Shown one piece after another: positions 34,293 to 44,051 of a stretch of DNA of 52,326 nucleotides. Source of the stretch: an uncultured Bacilli bacterium (GTDB lineage: Bacteria > Bacillota_I > Bacilli_A > RF39 > UBA660). The position numbers and the translations under genes were made by a program. Under the pieces are notes generated by a model. That model searched no databases, was not told the DNA's origin, and saw only the letters and a program-made list of their open reading frames with translations. The DNA lies in contig CANQKN010000003.1 in the NCBI GenBank assembly GCA_947624515.1, forward strand, positions 1-52,326, written 5' to 3'. Each line of letters begins with the position of its first letter. Positions within the stretch are counted from its first letter, which is position 1.

Positions 34293-34748
34293 ATGAAACA
34301 ATATGAAGTAAATGATGAAACACTAGCTGTAATTGGAATTAATGAAAATAATTCTAAAGTACTAGAAAAGAAAAAAGAATATCTAATTGAAAATAGTAGT
34401 TATGAAGTTATGGATTATTCTTGCCAATATTTTGGTAGTTCTTATTTAGGTAGGGTAGATGGTAGTAAGAAAATGTTAGGAGCAAATTATAAATTACCTA
34501 TTATTGTAGAAGAAAGTTCTGGATTAATTTTCTTTCCTATTACATCACCTGAAAATAAAGAATGTATTTGGATTTCTTTAAAATGGTATCAAGAAACTTT
34601 AGAATCAAAAGAACATACTTATATTATCTTAAAAAATGGTAAAAAAATATTGTGTTCTATTTCTAAAAAATCAATTGAAAATCAAGTAATGAGAGCTTCT
34701 AGATTAAATTTAATTTTAAATGAGCGAAAATTAGAAAAAATTAACTAA
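34293..34748 (+). CDS. comK: ComK-family competence transcription factor
   Basis: ComK is the master activator of DNA-uptake genes in Bacillus, where it binds AT-rich boxes as a tetramer. The 151-residue product matches its core: YEVNDETLAVIGI at the start (ComK YEVNGATIAVLP), then DYSCQYFGSSYLGR (ComK DRSCRFFGSSYAGR). Next come KLPIIVEESSGLIFFPITSP and CIWIS. The end is KSIENQVMRASRLNLIL (ComK SFENQVYRTAWLRTKF). It lacks the C-terminal tail of the 192-residue Bacillus protein, the part involved in MecA-dependent degradation and multimer formation. It lies between dnaN and recF, where yaaA usually sits, with its own binding site (AGGGGGAAAAAT) and terminators on both sides. Confidence 0.85.
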   Translation: MKQYEVNDETLAVIGINENNSKVLEKKKEYLIENSSYEVMDYSCQYFGSSYLGRVDGSKKMLGANYKLPIIVEESSGLIFFPITSPENKECIWISLKWYQETLESKEHTYIILKNGKKILCSISKKSIENQVMRASRLNLILNERKLEKIN

Positions 34749-34775
34749 AAAAAGAAGAAAAAATCTTCTTTTTTT
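34747..34775 (+). terminator. Terminator after comK
   Basis: AAAAAAGAAGA and TCTTCTTTTTTT pair around six bases, with the T-rich arm serving as the run-off tract. Confidence 0.75.
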
Positions 34776-34804
34776 GTGTTTTTAGGCTCATATTATGATA
34801 TAAT
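34774..34804 (+). promoter_or_regulatory. Promoter upstream of recF
   Basis: TGATATAAT (extended -10, core 34799-34804), with TTGTGT at 34774-34779, 19 bases upstream. Confidence 0.55.
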
Positions 34805-34849
34805 GTATATGTAGGTATAGGAGTACTTAATAATATAAAAGGTGATAAT

Positions 34850-34897
34850 ATGAGTTTTTTGTGGGTTTTTTATGTATTTATCAAAATTAGAAGTTAA
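34850..34897 (+). CDS. Short upstream ORF overlapping the start of recF
   Basis: ATG at 34850 follows a strong binding site (AGGTGATAAT) and encodes only [15 protein letters not shown] before TAA at 34895-34897. It runs in another frame across the recF start at 34872. recF itself has a T-run instead of a binding site. Ribosomes loading here could reinitiate at or slip into recF, so this may be a translational control element. Loss of one T from the runs at 34855-34860 or 34866-34871 would fuse it to recF. There is no evidence that the peptide has its own function. Confidence 0.45.
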   Translation: MSFLWVFYVFIKIRS

Positions 34898-35987
34898 TCA
34901 TTTTCGAAATTATAAAAAAGAAAAACTATCGTTATGTAATAACATTAATATTTTTATAGGAGATAATGCTCAAGGAAAAACAAATATTTTAGAAAGTATT
35001 TATATACTTGCACTTACGAAATCACATCGTTTAGGTTTCGAAAATAATATCATTCAAAATGGTTTTTCTTGTTGTAAAATAAAAGGAATTTTAAGAGATA
35101 ATGATGAATTAAAAGAGTTAGAAATTCAAGTATCTGAAGAAAAAAAAAGTGTTTTTATTAATCAAAAAGAAATTAAAAAAATTGCATCTTATATTTCTAA
35201 TATGAATGTAATTATGTTTTGTCCAAATGATTTAGATATTATTAAAGGATCTCCACAAGTTCGAAGAAATCTGTTAAATATTCAAATTAGTCAATTATAT
35301 CCATTATATGTCAATTATTTAAATGAATATAATAAAATCTTAAAAAATAGAAATGAATATTTAAAACAAATGAGTCTTAATGGATTTACTGATACTAGAT
35401 ATTTAGATATTATAAATGAAAAACTAGTAGATCGTGGAACAAAAATTTATTTAATGAGAAAAAAATACTTAGATTTTATTAATTCTAAAATAGGACTTAT
35501 TTATGAAAATATTATGAATATTAATCACTTACAAATTCTTTATGAAAATAACTTAGATTTAAAAAATTATCAAGAAGAAGAAATTAAGAAATGTTTCTAT
35601 TATAAATTAAAATCTAATTTAAAAAGAGAAATATCTCAAGGAATGACATTATATGGACCGCATCGAGATGATTTTTCATTTTATATTAAAGATGAAAATA
35701 TGAAATTTTTTTCTTCTCAAGGACAACAGCGTATTGCCATTATTTCTTTTAAATTGGCAGAAGTAGAAATTTTTAATCAAGAAAAGAATAGTAGTCCTAT
35801 ACTTTTATTAGATGATATTTTTAGTGAATTAGATATTGAGAAAAGAAATAAATTAATGAAATATATTCCAAATGATGTTCAAACTATTATTACTACGACA
35901 GATCTAAAAAATATTCAAAAGAAAATGATGAAACAGGCAAAAGTTTTTATTGTTGAACAAGGAAAAATAAGGGAAAAGGTGAAATAA
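34872..35987 (+). CDS. recF: DNA replication and repair protein RecF
   Basis: RecF is an SMC-like ATPase that with RecR (and RecO) loads RecA at gaps. The 371-residue protein has Walker [10 protein letters not shown] (30-38) and the preceding [14 protein letters not shown]. The ABC signature region is [13 protein letters not shown], then [19 protein letters not shown]. Walker B is [11 protein letters not shown]. The ATG at 34872 is the only start in frame after a stop at 34851-34853, and it lacks a normal ribosome binding site. It is followed by gyrB after one base, so the pair is likely co-translated. yaaA and yaaB of Bacillus are absent. Confidence 0.96.
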   Translation: MYLSKLEVNHFRNYKKEKLSLCNNINIFIGDNAQGKTNILESIYILALTKSHRLGFENNIIQNGFSCCKIKGILRDNDELKELEIQVSEEKKSVFINQKEIKKIASYISNMNVIMFCPNDLDIIKGSPQVRRNLLNIQISQLYPLYVNYLNEYNKILKNRNEYLKQMSLNGFTDTRYLDIINEKLVDRGTKIYLMRKKYLDFINSKIGLIYENIMNINHLQILYENNLDLKNYQEEEIKKCFYYKLKSNLKREISQGMTLYGPHRDDFSFYIKDENMKFFSSQGQQRIAIISFKLAEVEIFNQEKNSSPILLLDDIFSELDIEKRNKLMKYIPNDVQTIITTTDLKNIQKKMMKQAKVFIVEQGKIREKVK

Positions 35988-35988
35988 A

Positions 35989-37926
35989 ATGAATACAGAA
36001 GAAAAAGAATTAGAACATTATGATGCTTCGGATATTCAAGTATTAGAAGGATTAGAAGCTGTAAGAAAAAGACCAGGTATGTACATTGGTACCACTGATG
36101 TAAAAGGATTACACCATTTAGTATGGGAAATTGTAGATAATGCTATTGATGAAGCATTAGCAGGTTTTTGTCATAATATTGAAGTAATTATTAATAAAGA
36201 TAATTCTATTACTGTAAAGGATGATGGTAGAGGTATTCCAGTAGATATTCATCCTAAAACAAAAATTTCCACAGTAGAAACAGTTTATACAGTACTTCAT
36301 GCTGGTGGAAAATTTGGTGGTGGCGGTTATAAAGTATCTGGAGGACTTCACGGAGTAGGTGCTAGTGTTGTTAATGCTCTTAGTAGATGGGTAGAAGTTA
36401 CTGTGTATAAAGAAGGAAAAATTCATCAAATTCGCTTTGAAAATGGTGGACATACTAAAGAACCATTACACATAATAGGTGAATGTAGTAGTGATAGAAG
36501 TGGAACTACTGTTACTTTTAAACCAGATCCTGAAATATTTGATACAGATATTTATGATTATGATACTTTGAAAACAAGAATAAGAGAACTTGCTTTCTTA
36601 AATAGAGGTTTATCTCTTACGATTCGTGATGATCGCGATTTAGAAGATACTACTGGTGAAACTTTTCTTTATGAAGGTGGAATTAGTGAATATGTTAAAT
36701 TTATTAATCAAGAAAAAACTCCATTACATGAAGATATCATTCATTTAAGTGGGGAAAAAGATAATGTCTTTTTTGAAGTAGCTATGCAGTATAATACCTC
36801 ATATAATCCTAATATTTATTCATTTGTTAATAATATTAATACTCATGATGGTGGTACTCATGAAGAAGGAGTAAAAAGAGCATTAACAAGAGTTATTAAC
36901 AGTTATGCTAGAAAAGCTAATTTATTAAAAGAAAAAGATGAAAATCTAAAAGATGATGATGTCAAAGAAGGTCTTACCATGATTATTTCTTGTAAGCATC
37001 CAAATCCTCAATTTGAGGGACAAACAAAAGGTAGACTTGGAAATTCTGAAGTAAGAAATTTAGCTGATAGTGTATTTAGTGAAGGATTTGAAAGATTTTT
37101 ACTTGAAAATCCAGAAGAAGCTCGAACAATTATTAATAAAGCAATCTTAGCAAGAAATGCTAGAATGGCTGCTAAGAAAGCTAGAGAAGCAACTCGTAAA
37201 AGTGATTTGGCAACTACCAATTTCTTTGGTAAATTGTCAGACTGTAAGAGTAAAGATCCTAGTATTTCAGAAATATTTATTGTCGAAGGAGATAGTGCAG
37301 GAGGGTCTGCTAAAAAAGGTAGAGATTCAATGACACAAGCTATTCTTCCATTAAGAGGAAAAATTTTAAATGTAGAAAAGGCTAGATTAGATAAGGCATT
37401 AGGTAATGAAGAAATCAAAACTATTATTACAGCTTTTGGTACTGGTATTGGAGAATACTTTGATTTATCTAAATTGAGATATGATAAAATCATTATTATG
37501 ACGGATGCTGATGTAGATGGCTCTCATATTCGTGTCTTATTATTAACTTTATTTTATCGTTTCTTTAGACCAATTGTAGAAGCTGGTCATGTTTATGCTG
37601 CGCAACCTCCACTTTTTAGAATTATGCATGGTAAAACAAGAAAATATGTTTTAAATGAAGAAGAACTTGCTAATTATTTGGCTTCACTTCCAGAAAATGT
37701 ACGATCTAAAGCCGAAATTGCTCGTATGAAAGGATTAGGAGAGATGGATGCTGAAGAATTAAATGAAACAACCATGGATATTGAAAAAAGAGTTCTAAGA
37801 AAAATTACAATCAATGATTGTGTAGCCGCAGATTCTGTATTTGAAAGATTAATGGGGGATGAAGTAGATCCTAGAAGAAAATTCATTGAAGAAAATGCTA
37901 GAAAGGTAACAAATCTTGATATTTAG
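35989..37926 (+). CDS. gyrB: DNA gyrase subunit B
   Basis: GyrB provides the ATPase for gyrase, which adds negative supercoils. The 645-residue protein has a GHKL ATPase domain: [27 protein letters not shown] and [16 protein letters not shown] transducer domain follows, then the TOPRIM segment with [14 protein letters not shown] and [17 protein letters not shown]. It ends in the short GyrB tail ([17 protein letters not shown]). GGTGAAATAAA precedes the start. gyrA follows after 11 bases. Confidence 0.98.
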   Translation: MNTEEKELEHYDASDIQVLEGLEAVRKRPGMYIGTTDVKGLHHLVWEIVDNAIDEALAGFCHNIEVIINKDNSITVKDDGRGIPVDIHPKTKISTVETVYTVLHAGGKFGGGGYKVSGGLHGVGASVVNALSRWVEVTVYKEGKIHQIRFENGGHTKEPLHIIGECSSDRSGTTVTFKPDPEIFDTDIYDYDTLKTRIRELAFLNRGLSLTIRDDRDLEDTTGETFLYEGGISEYVKFINQEKTPLHEDIIHLSGEKDNVFFEVAMQYNTSYNPNIYSFVNNINTHDGGTHEEGVKRALTRVINSYARKANLLKEKDENLKDDDVKEGLTMIISCKHPNPQFEGQTKGRLGNSEVRNLADSVFSEGFERFLLENPEEARTIINKAILARNARMAAKKAREATRKSDLATTNFFGKLSDCKSKDPSISEIFIVEGDSAGGSAKKGRDSMTQAILPLRGKILNVEKARLDKALGNEEIKTIITAFGTGIGEYFDLSKLRYDKIIIMTDADVDGSHIRVLLLTLFYRFFRPIVEAGHVYAAQPPLFRIMHGKTRKYVLNEEELANYLASLPENVRSKAEIARMKGLGEMDAEELNETTMDIEKRVLRKITINDCVAADSVFERLMGDEVDPRRKFIEENARKVTNLDI

Positions 37927-37937
37927 GAGGTGAATTT

Positions 37938-40580
37938 ATGGATAACAAAGATGATTTAAATGAGTTATTAAAAAGAGCTGAAATAGAAGAAGAAAACAAT
38001 AATCAAAATGATGATACTTTTTTAGAAATAGAAACATCATTAGAAGATAATTCTAATAATGATGATGAAGGTGGTAATAATTTTAGTGGTTATTTTCATG
38101 AAAGAGATCGATTAGATCATAATAATATTGTTAACGAAGTAGAAACTTCATTTTTGGAATATTCCGTAAGTGTTATTACTTCTCGTGCTTTACCTGATTT
38201 GAGAGATGGTTTAAAACCTGTTCATAGACGTATTTTATGGTCAATGTATGAATCTGGATATACTCCTGATAAACCTCATAGAAAGAGTGCTAAAACAGTT
38301 GGTGAAGTTATGGGTAATTACCATCCTCATGGAGATAGTTCTATTTATGAGGCTATGGTTAGGTTAGCACAAGATTTTAACCAACGTTATATGTTAATTG
38401 ATGGCCATGGAAATTTTGGTAATATTGAGGGTGATGGAGCAGCAGCAATGCGTTATACTGAATCGCGACTTTCTAAAATTTCTTTGGAATTATTACGTGA
38501 TATTGGTAAAGATACTGTTGATATGGATGACAACTTTGATGTGACTAGAAAAGAACCAAAGGTTTTACCTTCTAGATTTCCTAATTTATTAGTAAATGGT
38601 TCTATGGGAATAGCAGTAGGTATGGCAACTAATATACCACCTCATAATTTAGGGGAAGTAATTGATGGTTGTGTTGCATATATTGATAATCCTGATATTG
38701 ATACTCTTGGTTTAATGGAATATATTAAAGGTCCTGATTTTCCGACTGGCGGAATTATTTTAGGAAATTCTGGTATTCGTAAAGCTTATGAAACAGGTAG
38801 AGGATCTATTACAATTCGTAGTAAAGCAACTATAGAAGATGTTGGTAGTCATAGTAATATTATTATTGATGAAGTTCCTTATGGCGTAAATACTATGGAA
38901 TTAAAAAATAAAGTTGCCGAACTTGTTCATAATAAAATTATTGATGGTATTTCTGATTATCATACAGATTTAAAAGATGGCGTTAAAATTACGATTACTT
39001 TAAAGAAAGATGCTAATCCTCAAGTAGTATTGAATAATTTATATAAACATACTAATTTTCAAGTTAATTATGGAATTATCTTTTTAGTATTGGATGGTCA
39101 AACACCTAAGACTTTAGGATTAAAAGATATGATTGCTAAGTATATTGATCATCAAAAAGAAGTTATTATTAGAAGAACTAGATATGATTTAGGAAAAGCT
39201 GAAGAGAGAGTTCACATTTTAGAAGGTCTAAGAATTGCTTTAGATAATATTGATGAGGTTGTACGGATTATTAGAGCTGCTGATAGTGATGAAGATGCTA
39301 GGGCAAATTTAATGGCTAGATTTGAACTGGATGAAATTCAAGCAAATAGTATTTTAGAAATGAGATTACGCAGATTAACTGGATTAGAACGTAGTAAAGT
39401 AGAAGATGAATTAAATGATTTATTGGTTAAAATTGCTGATTATAAAGATATTTTAGCTAATTCTCAAAGAGTTCTAGATATTATTAAAGAAGAAATGTTA
39501 GAAATTAAGAAAAAATATGCAGATGATAGACGTACTAAAATTGATATGACTGCTATTGATTATATTGAAGATGAATCTTTAATACCTGTGGAAAAAATAT
39601 TAATTACTTTAACAAATAAAGGCTATATTAAGAGAGTTGGTATTGATGAATATAGAACACAAAATCGTGGAGGCGTTGGTATCAAAGGAATGGCAACAAA
39701 TGAAGAGGATTTTGTGGAAAAAATGATTAATATGGAAACTCATGATTATATTTTATTCTTTAGTAATAAAGGAAAAATTTATCGTATGAAAGGTTATGAA
39801 ATTCCACAATTTAGTAGACAAAGTAAAGGTTTACCAATAATTAATTTATTACCTGTGGATAAAGATGAAAAAATTAATTCTATTGTTTCCTTGGATGCAA
39901 AAGAGAATAACTATAAATATTTATTCTTTATCACTAAGAATGGTATTGTTAAACGTACTGATTTATCTGAATTTGAAAATATCAGAAGTGGTGGTAAAAT
40001 AGCGATTACATTAAAAGATGATGATGAATTGATTTCTGTTAGTAAGACAATTGGTACAAATGAAATTATTATTGGTGCTTCTAATGGTCGAATGGTTAGA
40101 TTTGTTGAAGATGAAGTTCGTATTATGGGCCGTACTGCTGCTGGTGTTAGAGGTATTGATCTAAGCGGAGCAAAAGTAGTTGGTGGAGAAGTAATTAATG
40201 ATGATGAACAAGTATTGATTGTTACTGAAAAAGGTTACGGAAAGAAAACTCCAATTGGCGAATATAGATTAACTCATAGGGGAAGTAAAGGTGTAAAAGC
40301 ATTAAATGTTACTGAAAAAAATGGTATGTTAGTATCTTTAAAAGCAGTATCTGGTGAAGAAGATTTAGTTATTATTACAGATAGTGGTATTATTATGAGA
40401 ATGTCTATGGATCAAATTTCAACTTTGGGTAGGGCAACGCAAGGTGTTCGATTAATTAAATTAAAAGATGAACAAAAAGTTGCTACTGTTTCTACCATTT
40501 TGAAAGAAGAAACTGATGAAACTTCTAATGAGGTAACTGATTCTGAAACTGAAGAGAGTGTTGAGAGTGTATCTGAATAG
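37938..40580 (+). CDS. gyrA: DNA gyrase subunit A
   Basis: GyrA cuts and rejoins DNA and wraps it for negative supercoiling. The 880-residue protein has [38 protein letters not shown] (quinolone-resistance region) and the catalytic tyrosine in [10 protein letters not shown]. The C-terminal beta-pinwheel begins near residue 550. Its GyrA box reads QNRGGVG rather than QRRGGKG. Unusually, about 55 acidic and Asn-rich residues precede the normal start region ([20 protein letters not shown] and following). The tail is also acidic (Glu/Ser/Thr). GGAGGTGAATTT gives the start. parS sites follow directly. Confidence 0.96.
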   Translation: MDNKDDLNELLKRAEIEEENNNQNDDTFLEIETSLEDNSNNDDEGGNNFSGYFHERDRLDHNNIVNEVETSFLEYSVSVITSRALPDLRDGLKPVHRRILWSMYESGYTPDKPHRKSAKTVGEVMGNYHPHGDSSIYEAMVRLAQDFNQRYMLIDGHGNFGNIEGDGAAAMRYTESRLSKISLELLRDIGKDTVDMDDNFDVTRKEPKVLPSRFPNLLVNGSMGIAVGMATNIPPHNLGEVIDGCVAYIDNPDIDTLGLMEYIKGPDFPTGGIILGNSGIRKAYETGRGSITIRSKATIEDVGSHSNIIIDEVPYGVNTMELKNKVAELVHNKIIDGISDYHTDLKDGVKITITLKKDANPQVVLNNLYKHTNFQVNYGIIFLVLDGQTPKTLGLKDMIAKYIDHQKEVIIRRTRYDLGKAEERVHILEGLRIALDNIDEVVRIIRAADSDEDARANLMARFELDEIQANSILEMRLRRLTGLERSKVEDELNDLLVKIADYKDILANSQRVLDIIKEEMLEIKKKYADDRRTKIDMTAIDYIEDESLIPVEKILITLTNKGYIKRVGIDEYRTQNRGGVGIKGMATNEEDFVEKMINMETHDYILFFSNKGKIYRMKGYEIPQFSRQSKGLPIINLLPVDKDEKINSIVSLDAKENNYKYLFFITKNGIVKRTDLSEFENIRSGGKIAITLKDDDELISVSKTIGTNEIIIGASNGRMVRFVEDEVRIMGRTAAGVRGIDLSGAKVVGGEVINDDEQVLIVTEKGYGKKTPIGEYRLTHRGSKGVKALNVTEKNGMLVSLKAVSGEEDLVIITDSGIIMRMSMDQISTLGRATQGVRLIKLKDEQKVATVSTILKEETDETSNEVTDSETEESVESVSE

Positions 40581-40593
40581 TTACACTCTTTTT
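40564..40593 (+). terminator. Terminator of gyrBA
   Basis: AGAGTGT and ACACTCT pair around a 12-base loop containing the gyrA stop codon, followed by five Ts. Confidence 0.7.
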
Positions 40594-40594
40594 A

Positions 40595-40610
40595 TGTTTC
40601 ACGTGAAACA
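40595..40610. promoter_or_regulatory. parS site 1
   Basis: TGTTTCACGTGAAACA is a perfect 16-bp palindrome and an exact match to the bacterial parS consensus bound by ParB. Confidence 0.95.
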
Positions 40611-40617
40611 TAAAATT

Positions 40618-40631
40618 ATTTCCCGGGAAAT
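40618..40631. promoter_or_regulatory. Noc-binding site (NBS) next to parS 1
   Basis: ATTTCCCGGGAAAT, exact NBS consensus, inside a 22-bp palindrome at 40614-40635. It starts 8 bases after the end of parS 1. Confidence 0.9.
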
Positions 40632-40661
40632 AATTGTTTGAATTTTTTATTATTAAATTAA

Positions 40662-40677
40662 TGTTTCACGTGAAACA
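40662..40677. promoter_or_regulatory. parS site 2
   Basis: TGTTTCACGTGAAACA again, with the palindrome extended on both sides (TTAA-T and A-TTAA flanks). Confidence 0.95.
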
Positions 40678-40744
40678 TTAATTTAATATTTAACTATTTC
40701 TAAAATATTTATGAATATTGATTTGATAAATATATAATTGACAA

Positions 40745-40760
40745 TGTTTCACGTGAAACA
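40745..40760. promoter_or_regulatory. parS site 3
   Basis: Third exact TGTTTCACGTGAAACA within 166 bp, just upstream of the SRP RNA gene. The three sites form the likely main ParB loading zone of this origin. Confidence 0.95.
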
Positions 40761-40807
40761 TTGAAAAAAAGTTGTTTTTTTTAAATTTTTATATTAGTAT
40801 ATTATAC

Positions 40808-40880
40808 GTGCAATAAATATGAATGGAAACAGGTCAGGATTGGAAAATAGCAGCCTTAACATTTTATATTTATGTGCACT
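40808..40880 (+). ncRNA. ffs: Signal recognition particle RNA, minimal (4.5S-like)
   Basis: The core AGGTCAGG-ATTGGAAAAT-AGCAGCC is the conserved SRP helix 8: GGAA tetraloop, symmetric loop and the AGCAGCC strand that binds Ffh. The ends pair: GTGCA-ATAAATAT-GAATG with CATT-TTATATTTAT-TGCAC-like sequence. This gives a single hairpin of about 72 nt closing at GTGC/GCAC. A run of seven Ts at 40880-40886 ends it. There is no Alu domain, unlike the roughly 270-nt Bacillus RNA. It lies just before tadA and near dnaX, a common Bacilli place. Confidence 0.93.
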
Positions 40881-40903
40881 TTTTTTGTAGGTGATATTAT
40901 TCT

Positions 40904-41350
40904 ATGAACAATGATCTATTTTTTATGAATGAAGCATTAAAAGAAGCAAATAAAGCATATGATAAAGGAGAAATTCCAATTGGAGCTATAATTGTTAAAA
41001 ATAATAAGATTATTTCGAAGGCTCACAATTTGAAAGAGTCAAAAAACAATGCTTGTAAGCATGCAGAATTAATAGCTATTGAAAAAGCTAGTAGAAAATT
41101 AAAAAATTGGCGTTTATTAGATTGTACTATTTATGTTACAATGTTTCCTTGTCCAATGTGTGCTAGTGCTATTAATCAATCTAGAATTTCTAAATTGGTA
41201 TATGGAACTATTCCAAAATATGCTAATAAAGAACTGATTTCTTCCATTCTAAATGATAAAAATTATGGAAATCCTGTTAAAATTGTTGATAAAATTTTAG
41301 AAAAAGATTGTACACAATTGTTAAAAAAATTTTTTCTAAAAAAAAGGTAA
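40904..41350 (+). CDS. tadA: tRNA(Arg) adenosine-34 deaminase TadA
   Basis: TadA converts wobble adenosine 34 to inosine in tRNA-Arg(ACG). The 148-residue cytidine-deaminase-fold protein has zinc ligand H53 and catalytic E55 in CKHAELIAIEKA, and C83 and C86 in FPCPMCASAI. The usual TLEPC is TMFPC here. ALKEANKAYDKGEIPIGAII is the family N-terminus. GGTGAT lies upstream of the ATG. It sits directly after the SRP RNA terminator. Confidence 0.95.
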   Translation: MNNDLFFMNEALKEANKAYDKGEIPIGAIIVKNNKIISKAHNLKESKNNACKHAELIAIEKASRKLKNWRLLDCTIYVTMFPCPMCASAINQSRISKLVYGTIPKYANKELISSILNDKNYGNPVKIVDKILEKDCTQLLKKFFLKKR

Positions 41351-41376
41351 TAATTGATTATAATTATTACTTTTTT
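41347..41376 (+). terminator. Terminator after tadA
   Basis: GTAATAATT and AATTATTAC pair around six bases and are followed by six Ts. It includes the tadA stop codon. Confidence 0.8.
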
Positions 41377-41412
41377 AATGTTATAATATAGATATATTTT
41401 GGAGGTGTATTT

Positions 41413-43092
41413 ATGTCTTATCAAGCTTTGTATAGAAAATATAGACCATCTACATTAGCAGATGTAATGGGTCAAGATATTGTTACTAAAATATTAAAAA
41501 ATGCCGTTCAAAATAATAAAGTATGCCATGCTTATATGTTTTCAGGACCTCGTGGTATTGGCAAAACAACAATTGCTAAATTATTAGCAAAAGCTGTTAA
41601 TTGTTTAGATCCTCACGATGGAGATGCCTGTGAAAAATGTGAAAATTGTATTTCTATTAATAGCGGTTTTAATTCTGATATTATTGAAATTGATGCTGCT
41701 TCTAATAATGGTGTTGATGAAATCAGAGAAATAAAAAGTAAAATTAATTTAGTACCAAATCAATTAAAATATAAAGTATATATTATTGATGAAGTTCATA
41801 TGTTATCAATTGGTGCTTTTAATGCCTTATTGAAAACTTTAGAAGAACCTCCTGAACATATCATTTTTATTCTTGCTACTACTGATTTGCATAAAGTTCC
41901 AAGTACTATTGTTTCTAGATGTCAATGCTTTGAATTTCATAGAATTCAAAATAAGGATATTGTAAAAAGATTGGAATTTATCTGCCAAAAAGAAAATATT
42001 ACTGTGGATAAAAAAGTTTTAGAAAAAATTGCTCAATTATCTGATGGTGGTTTAAGAGATGCTATTGGAATGTTAGATAAATTGAATGCATATTCCAATT
42101 CTAATATTAGCCTAGAGGATTTTGAAAAAGTAAATGGTATTGTTTCTTATGATGAACAAAAACAATTTTTAAATGATGTATATCATAAAAATATTATAAA
42201 TGTTCTTCAATTTCTTGATGACATATATGATAAAGGAAAAGATTTAATTATATTTACTCAAAATTTAATTGAATTATGTAAAGAAATGTGTGTTACTTAT
42301 TATGTAGAAAAAAAGTGCGATTATCCTATTCAATTTCTGTTAGATTTTTCTTCTAATGTTAGTAATTTAGTTAGAAATACTAGTTTTTCATTTAATACAA
42401 AAACATTATTGGAAATCATGATCCTTTCTTTTATTAATAGTCATTCAACTGATTCTACAGAAAATATTGATGAATCTACAAAAATATTAACTTCAACTGA
42501 TAAAAAATTAGAGAAAAAAACTGAAAAAGAATCTACATCAATAAATAAAGATGATAAAATTATTTCCCAGGAAATAAATTCAGAAAAGAATTTAACTTTA
42601 GATGATTCTAAATTTATTATTGAAAATAAACAAATTGTTAATAATTGCTTTGCTCGTGCTGATAAAAATGAAAAAAAAGTTTTTGAGAGTAAGTGGAATC
42701 AATTAAATGATTATGCATTAGATAGTGAATATGGTGCTACAGCATGTTATATTTCTGATGGTAAAATTTGTGCTGTAGGAACTGGTGAAATTATTATATC
42801 TTTTGATTATGAATCTATGGTTAACCGAGGAATTCATTTAATTAATAAGATGGAACAATTATTAGAAAAAATATATAATAAGCATTACGATATTGCTTTG
42901 CTTACTAATGATGAATGGAAACAGGCAAGAGAAGAATTTATTTCTAATAAAAATAATAATATCAAGTATGAATATATTCCTGTACAAAAAGTTCATGCAG
43001 GTTATATAGATAAGAAAAAAGATGTTTCAAATAATACTGTTACTAGTGAAGCAATAGAATTATTTGGAGCAGATATGATAACAATTAATTAG
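41413..43092 (+). CDS. dnaX: DNA polymerase III subunits gamma/tau
   Basis: DnaX is the ATPase of the clamp loader. The 559-residue protein has SYQALYRKYRPSTLADVMGQ at the N-terminus. Walker A is GPRGIGKTT. A zinc cluster has four cysteines (NCLDPHDGDACEKCENC). IIDEVHMLSIGAFNALLKTL is Walker B and SRCQCFEF includes the SRC motif. The C-terminal 200 residues vary between lineages; a charged linker lies at about 355-400. A TATAAT at 41382-41387 and GGAGGTGTATTT precede the start. It contains one near-match Noc site. ebfC and recR follow. Confidence 0.97.
   Translation: MSYQALYRKYRPSTLADVMGQDIVTKILKNAVQNNKVCHAYMFSGPRGIGKTTIAKLLAKAVNCLDPHDGDACEKCENCISINSGFNSDIIEIDAASNNGVDEIREIKSKINLVPNQLKYKVYIIDEVHMLSIGAFNALLKTLEEPPEHIIFILATTDLHKVPSTIVSRCQCFEFHRIQNKDIVKRLEFICQKENITVDKKVLEKIAQLSDGGLRDAIGMLDKLNAYSNSNISLEDFEKVNGIVSYDEQKQFLNDVYHKNIINVLQFLDDIYDKGKDLIIFTQNLIELCKEMCVTYYVEKKCDYPIQFLLDFSSNVSNLVRNTSFSFNTKTLLEIMILSFINSHSTDSTENIDESTKILTSTDKKLEKKTEKESTSINKDDKIISQEINSEKNLTLDDSKFIIENKQIVNNCFARADKNEKKVFESKWNQLNDYALDSEYGATACYISDGKICAVGTGEIIISFDYESMVNRGIHLINKMEQLLEKIYNKHYDIALLTNDEWKQAREEFISNKNNNIKYEYIPVQKVHAGYIDKKKDVSNNTVTSEAIELFGADMITIN
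42562..42575. promoter_or_regulatory. Degenerate Noc-binding site within dnaX
   Basis: ATTTCCCAGGAAAT differs from the NBS consensus at one central base. It lies within the linker-coding part of dnaX. Confidence 0.5.
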
Positions 43093-43108
43093 AAAAGAGG
43101 AAAAAATT

Positions 43109-43408
43109 ATGAATTTACAAGCATTAATGAAGCAAGCTCAAAGTTTACAAAAAGACATGATGAAAGCAAAAGAAGAGATTGATCATATGACTTTTATAGG
43201 AACTAGTTCTTTTATAAAAGTAGAAGTAAAAGGTACAAAGGAAATAGTTAAAGTTACTATTGATAATGATAATATTACCAATGATGATAAAGAAATGATT
43301 GAAGATATGTTAGTAGTAGCATTAAATGATGCCATGAGTCAAATTGATAAAGTTACTGAACAAAAAATGGGTAAGTTTAGCAGTATGATGCCTGGCGGAT
43401 TATTTTAG
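43109..43408 (+). CDS. ebfC: Nucleoid-associated protein EbfC/YbaB (YaaK)
   Basis: EbfC is a small DNA-binding dimer of the YbaB family, encoded between dnaX and recR in most bacteria. The 99-residue protein has MNLQALMKQAQSLQKDMMKA at the N-terminus and the family ending KMGKFSSMMPGGLF (typical: GLPGMPGLF). AAAGAGGAAAAAATT precedes the ATG. The order dnaX-ebfC-recR supports the call. Confidence 0.95.
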   Translation: MNLQALMKQAQSLQKDMMKAKEEIDHMTFIGTSSFIKVEVKGTKEIVKVTIDNDNITNDDKEMIEDMLVVALNDAMSQIDKVTEQKMGKFSSMMPGGLF

Positions 43409-43416
43409 GAGTTTTT

Positions 43417-44013
43417 ATGTATCCTAGTAGTTTACAGAAATTAATTGATTGTTTTAAGTATCTTCCTGGTATTGGTGAAAAAACAGCAGAACGCTTAGCT
43501 TTTTCTATTATGAATATGGATGATGAGAGAGTAGTAGATTTTTCTGAAAGTCTTTCTAAAGTAAAGTCTTCTATTCATAGATGTCCCATTTGTAATGGAT
43601 TAACAGATTTAGATATTTGTAAAATATGTAGTGATAAATCTCGTAGCTCTGATGTTTTATGTGTTGTAGAAGATCCAAAATCTGTATTTTTATTTGAAAA
43701 TTTAGGATTATTTCAAGGAAAATATCATGTTTTGAAGGGATTAATATCACCATTAGATGGTGTAAATCCAGAAGATATTGAATTAGAAAAATTAATTGAT
43801 CGTGTTAAAAAAGAAAATTATAAAGAAATTATTTTAGCATTTAAACCTAGTATTGAGGGAGAAACAACATCTTTATATATAAAACGAATTTTAGGAGATA
43901 TGAAACTTTCTATTACCAAAATAGCTAGTGGTATTCCAATTGGTGCTGATATGGAATATATTGATGCCATGACTTTAGAACGTGCACTATTAGACAGAAA
44001 AGATGTAGAATAA
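43417..44013 (+). CDS. recR: Recombination protein RecR
   Basis: RecR forms a ring that works with RecF and RecO in loading RecA at gaps. The 198-residue protein has the helix-hairpin-helix FKYLPGIGEKTAERLAFSIM. Its zinc finger has four cysteines (CPICNGLTDLDICKIC). The TOPRIM domain has LCVVEDPKSVFLFE and the FKPSIEGETTSLYI motif. It starts eight bases after ebfC. Confidence 0.97.
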   Translation: MYPSSLQKLIDCFKYLPGIGEKTAERLAFSIMNMDDERVVDFSESLSKVKSSIHRCPICNGLTDLDICKICSDKSRSSDVLCVVEDPKSVFLFENLGLFQGKYHVLKGLISPLDGVNPEDIELEKLIDRVKKENYKEIILAFKPSIEGETTSLYIKRILGDMKLSITKIASGIPIGADMEYIDAMTLERALLDRKDVE

Positions 44014-44051
44014 AACTTTTCGATCTTCATATTTTTTAATAGGTGATATAT

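Noticed and set aside
37008-37493. 161-codon open frame on the reverse strand inside gyrB
   Set aside because: It mirrors the conserved TOPRIM region of gyrB, has Ser/Leu-rich shadow composition and no binding site or known motif.
40764-40805. Standard -35/-10 promoter for the SRP RNA
   Set aside because: TATTAT and TATATT occur at suitable places, but no acceptable -35 lies at 16-18 bases, so no promoter was listed.
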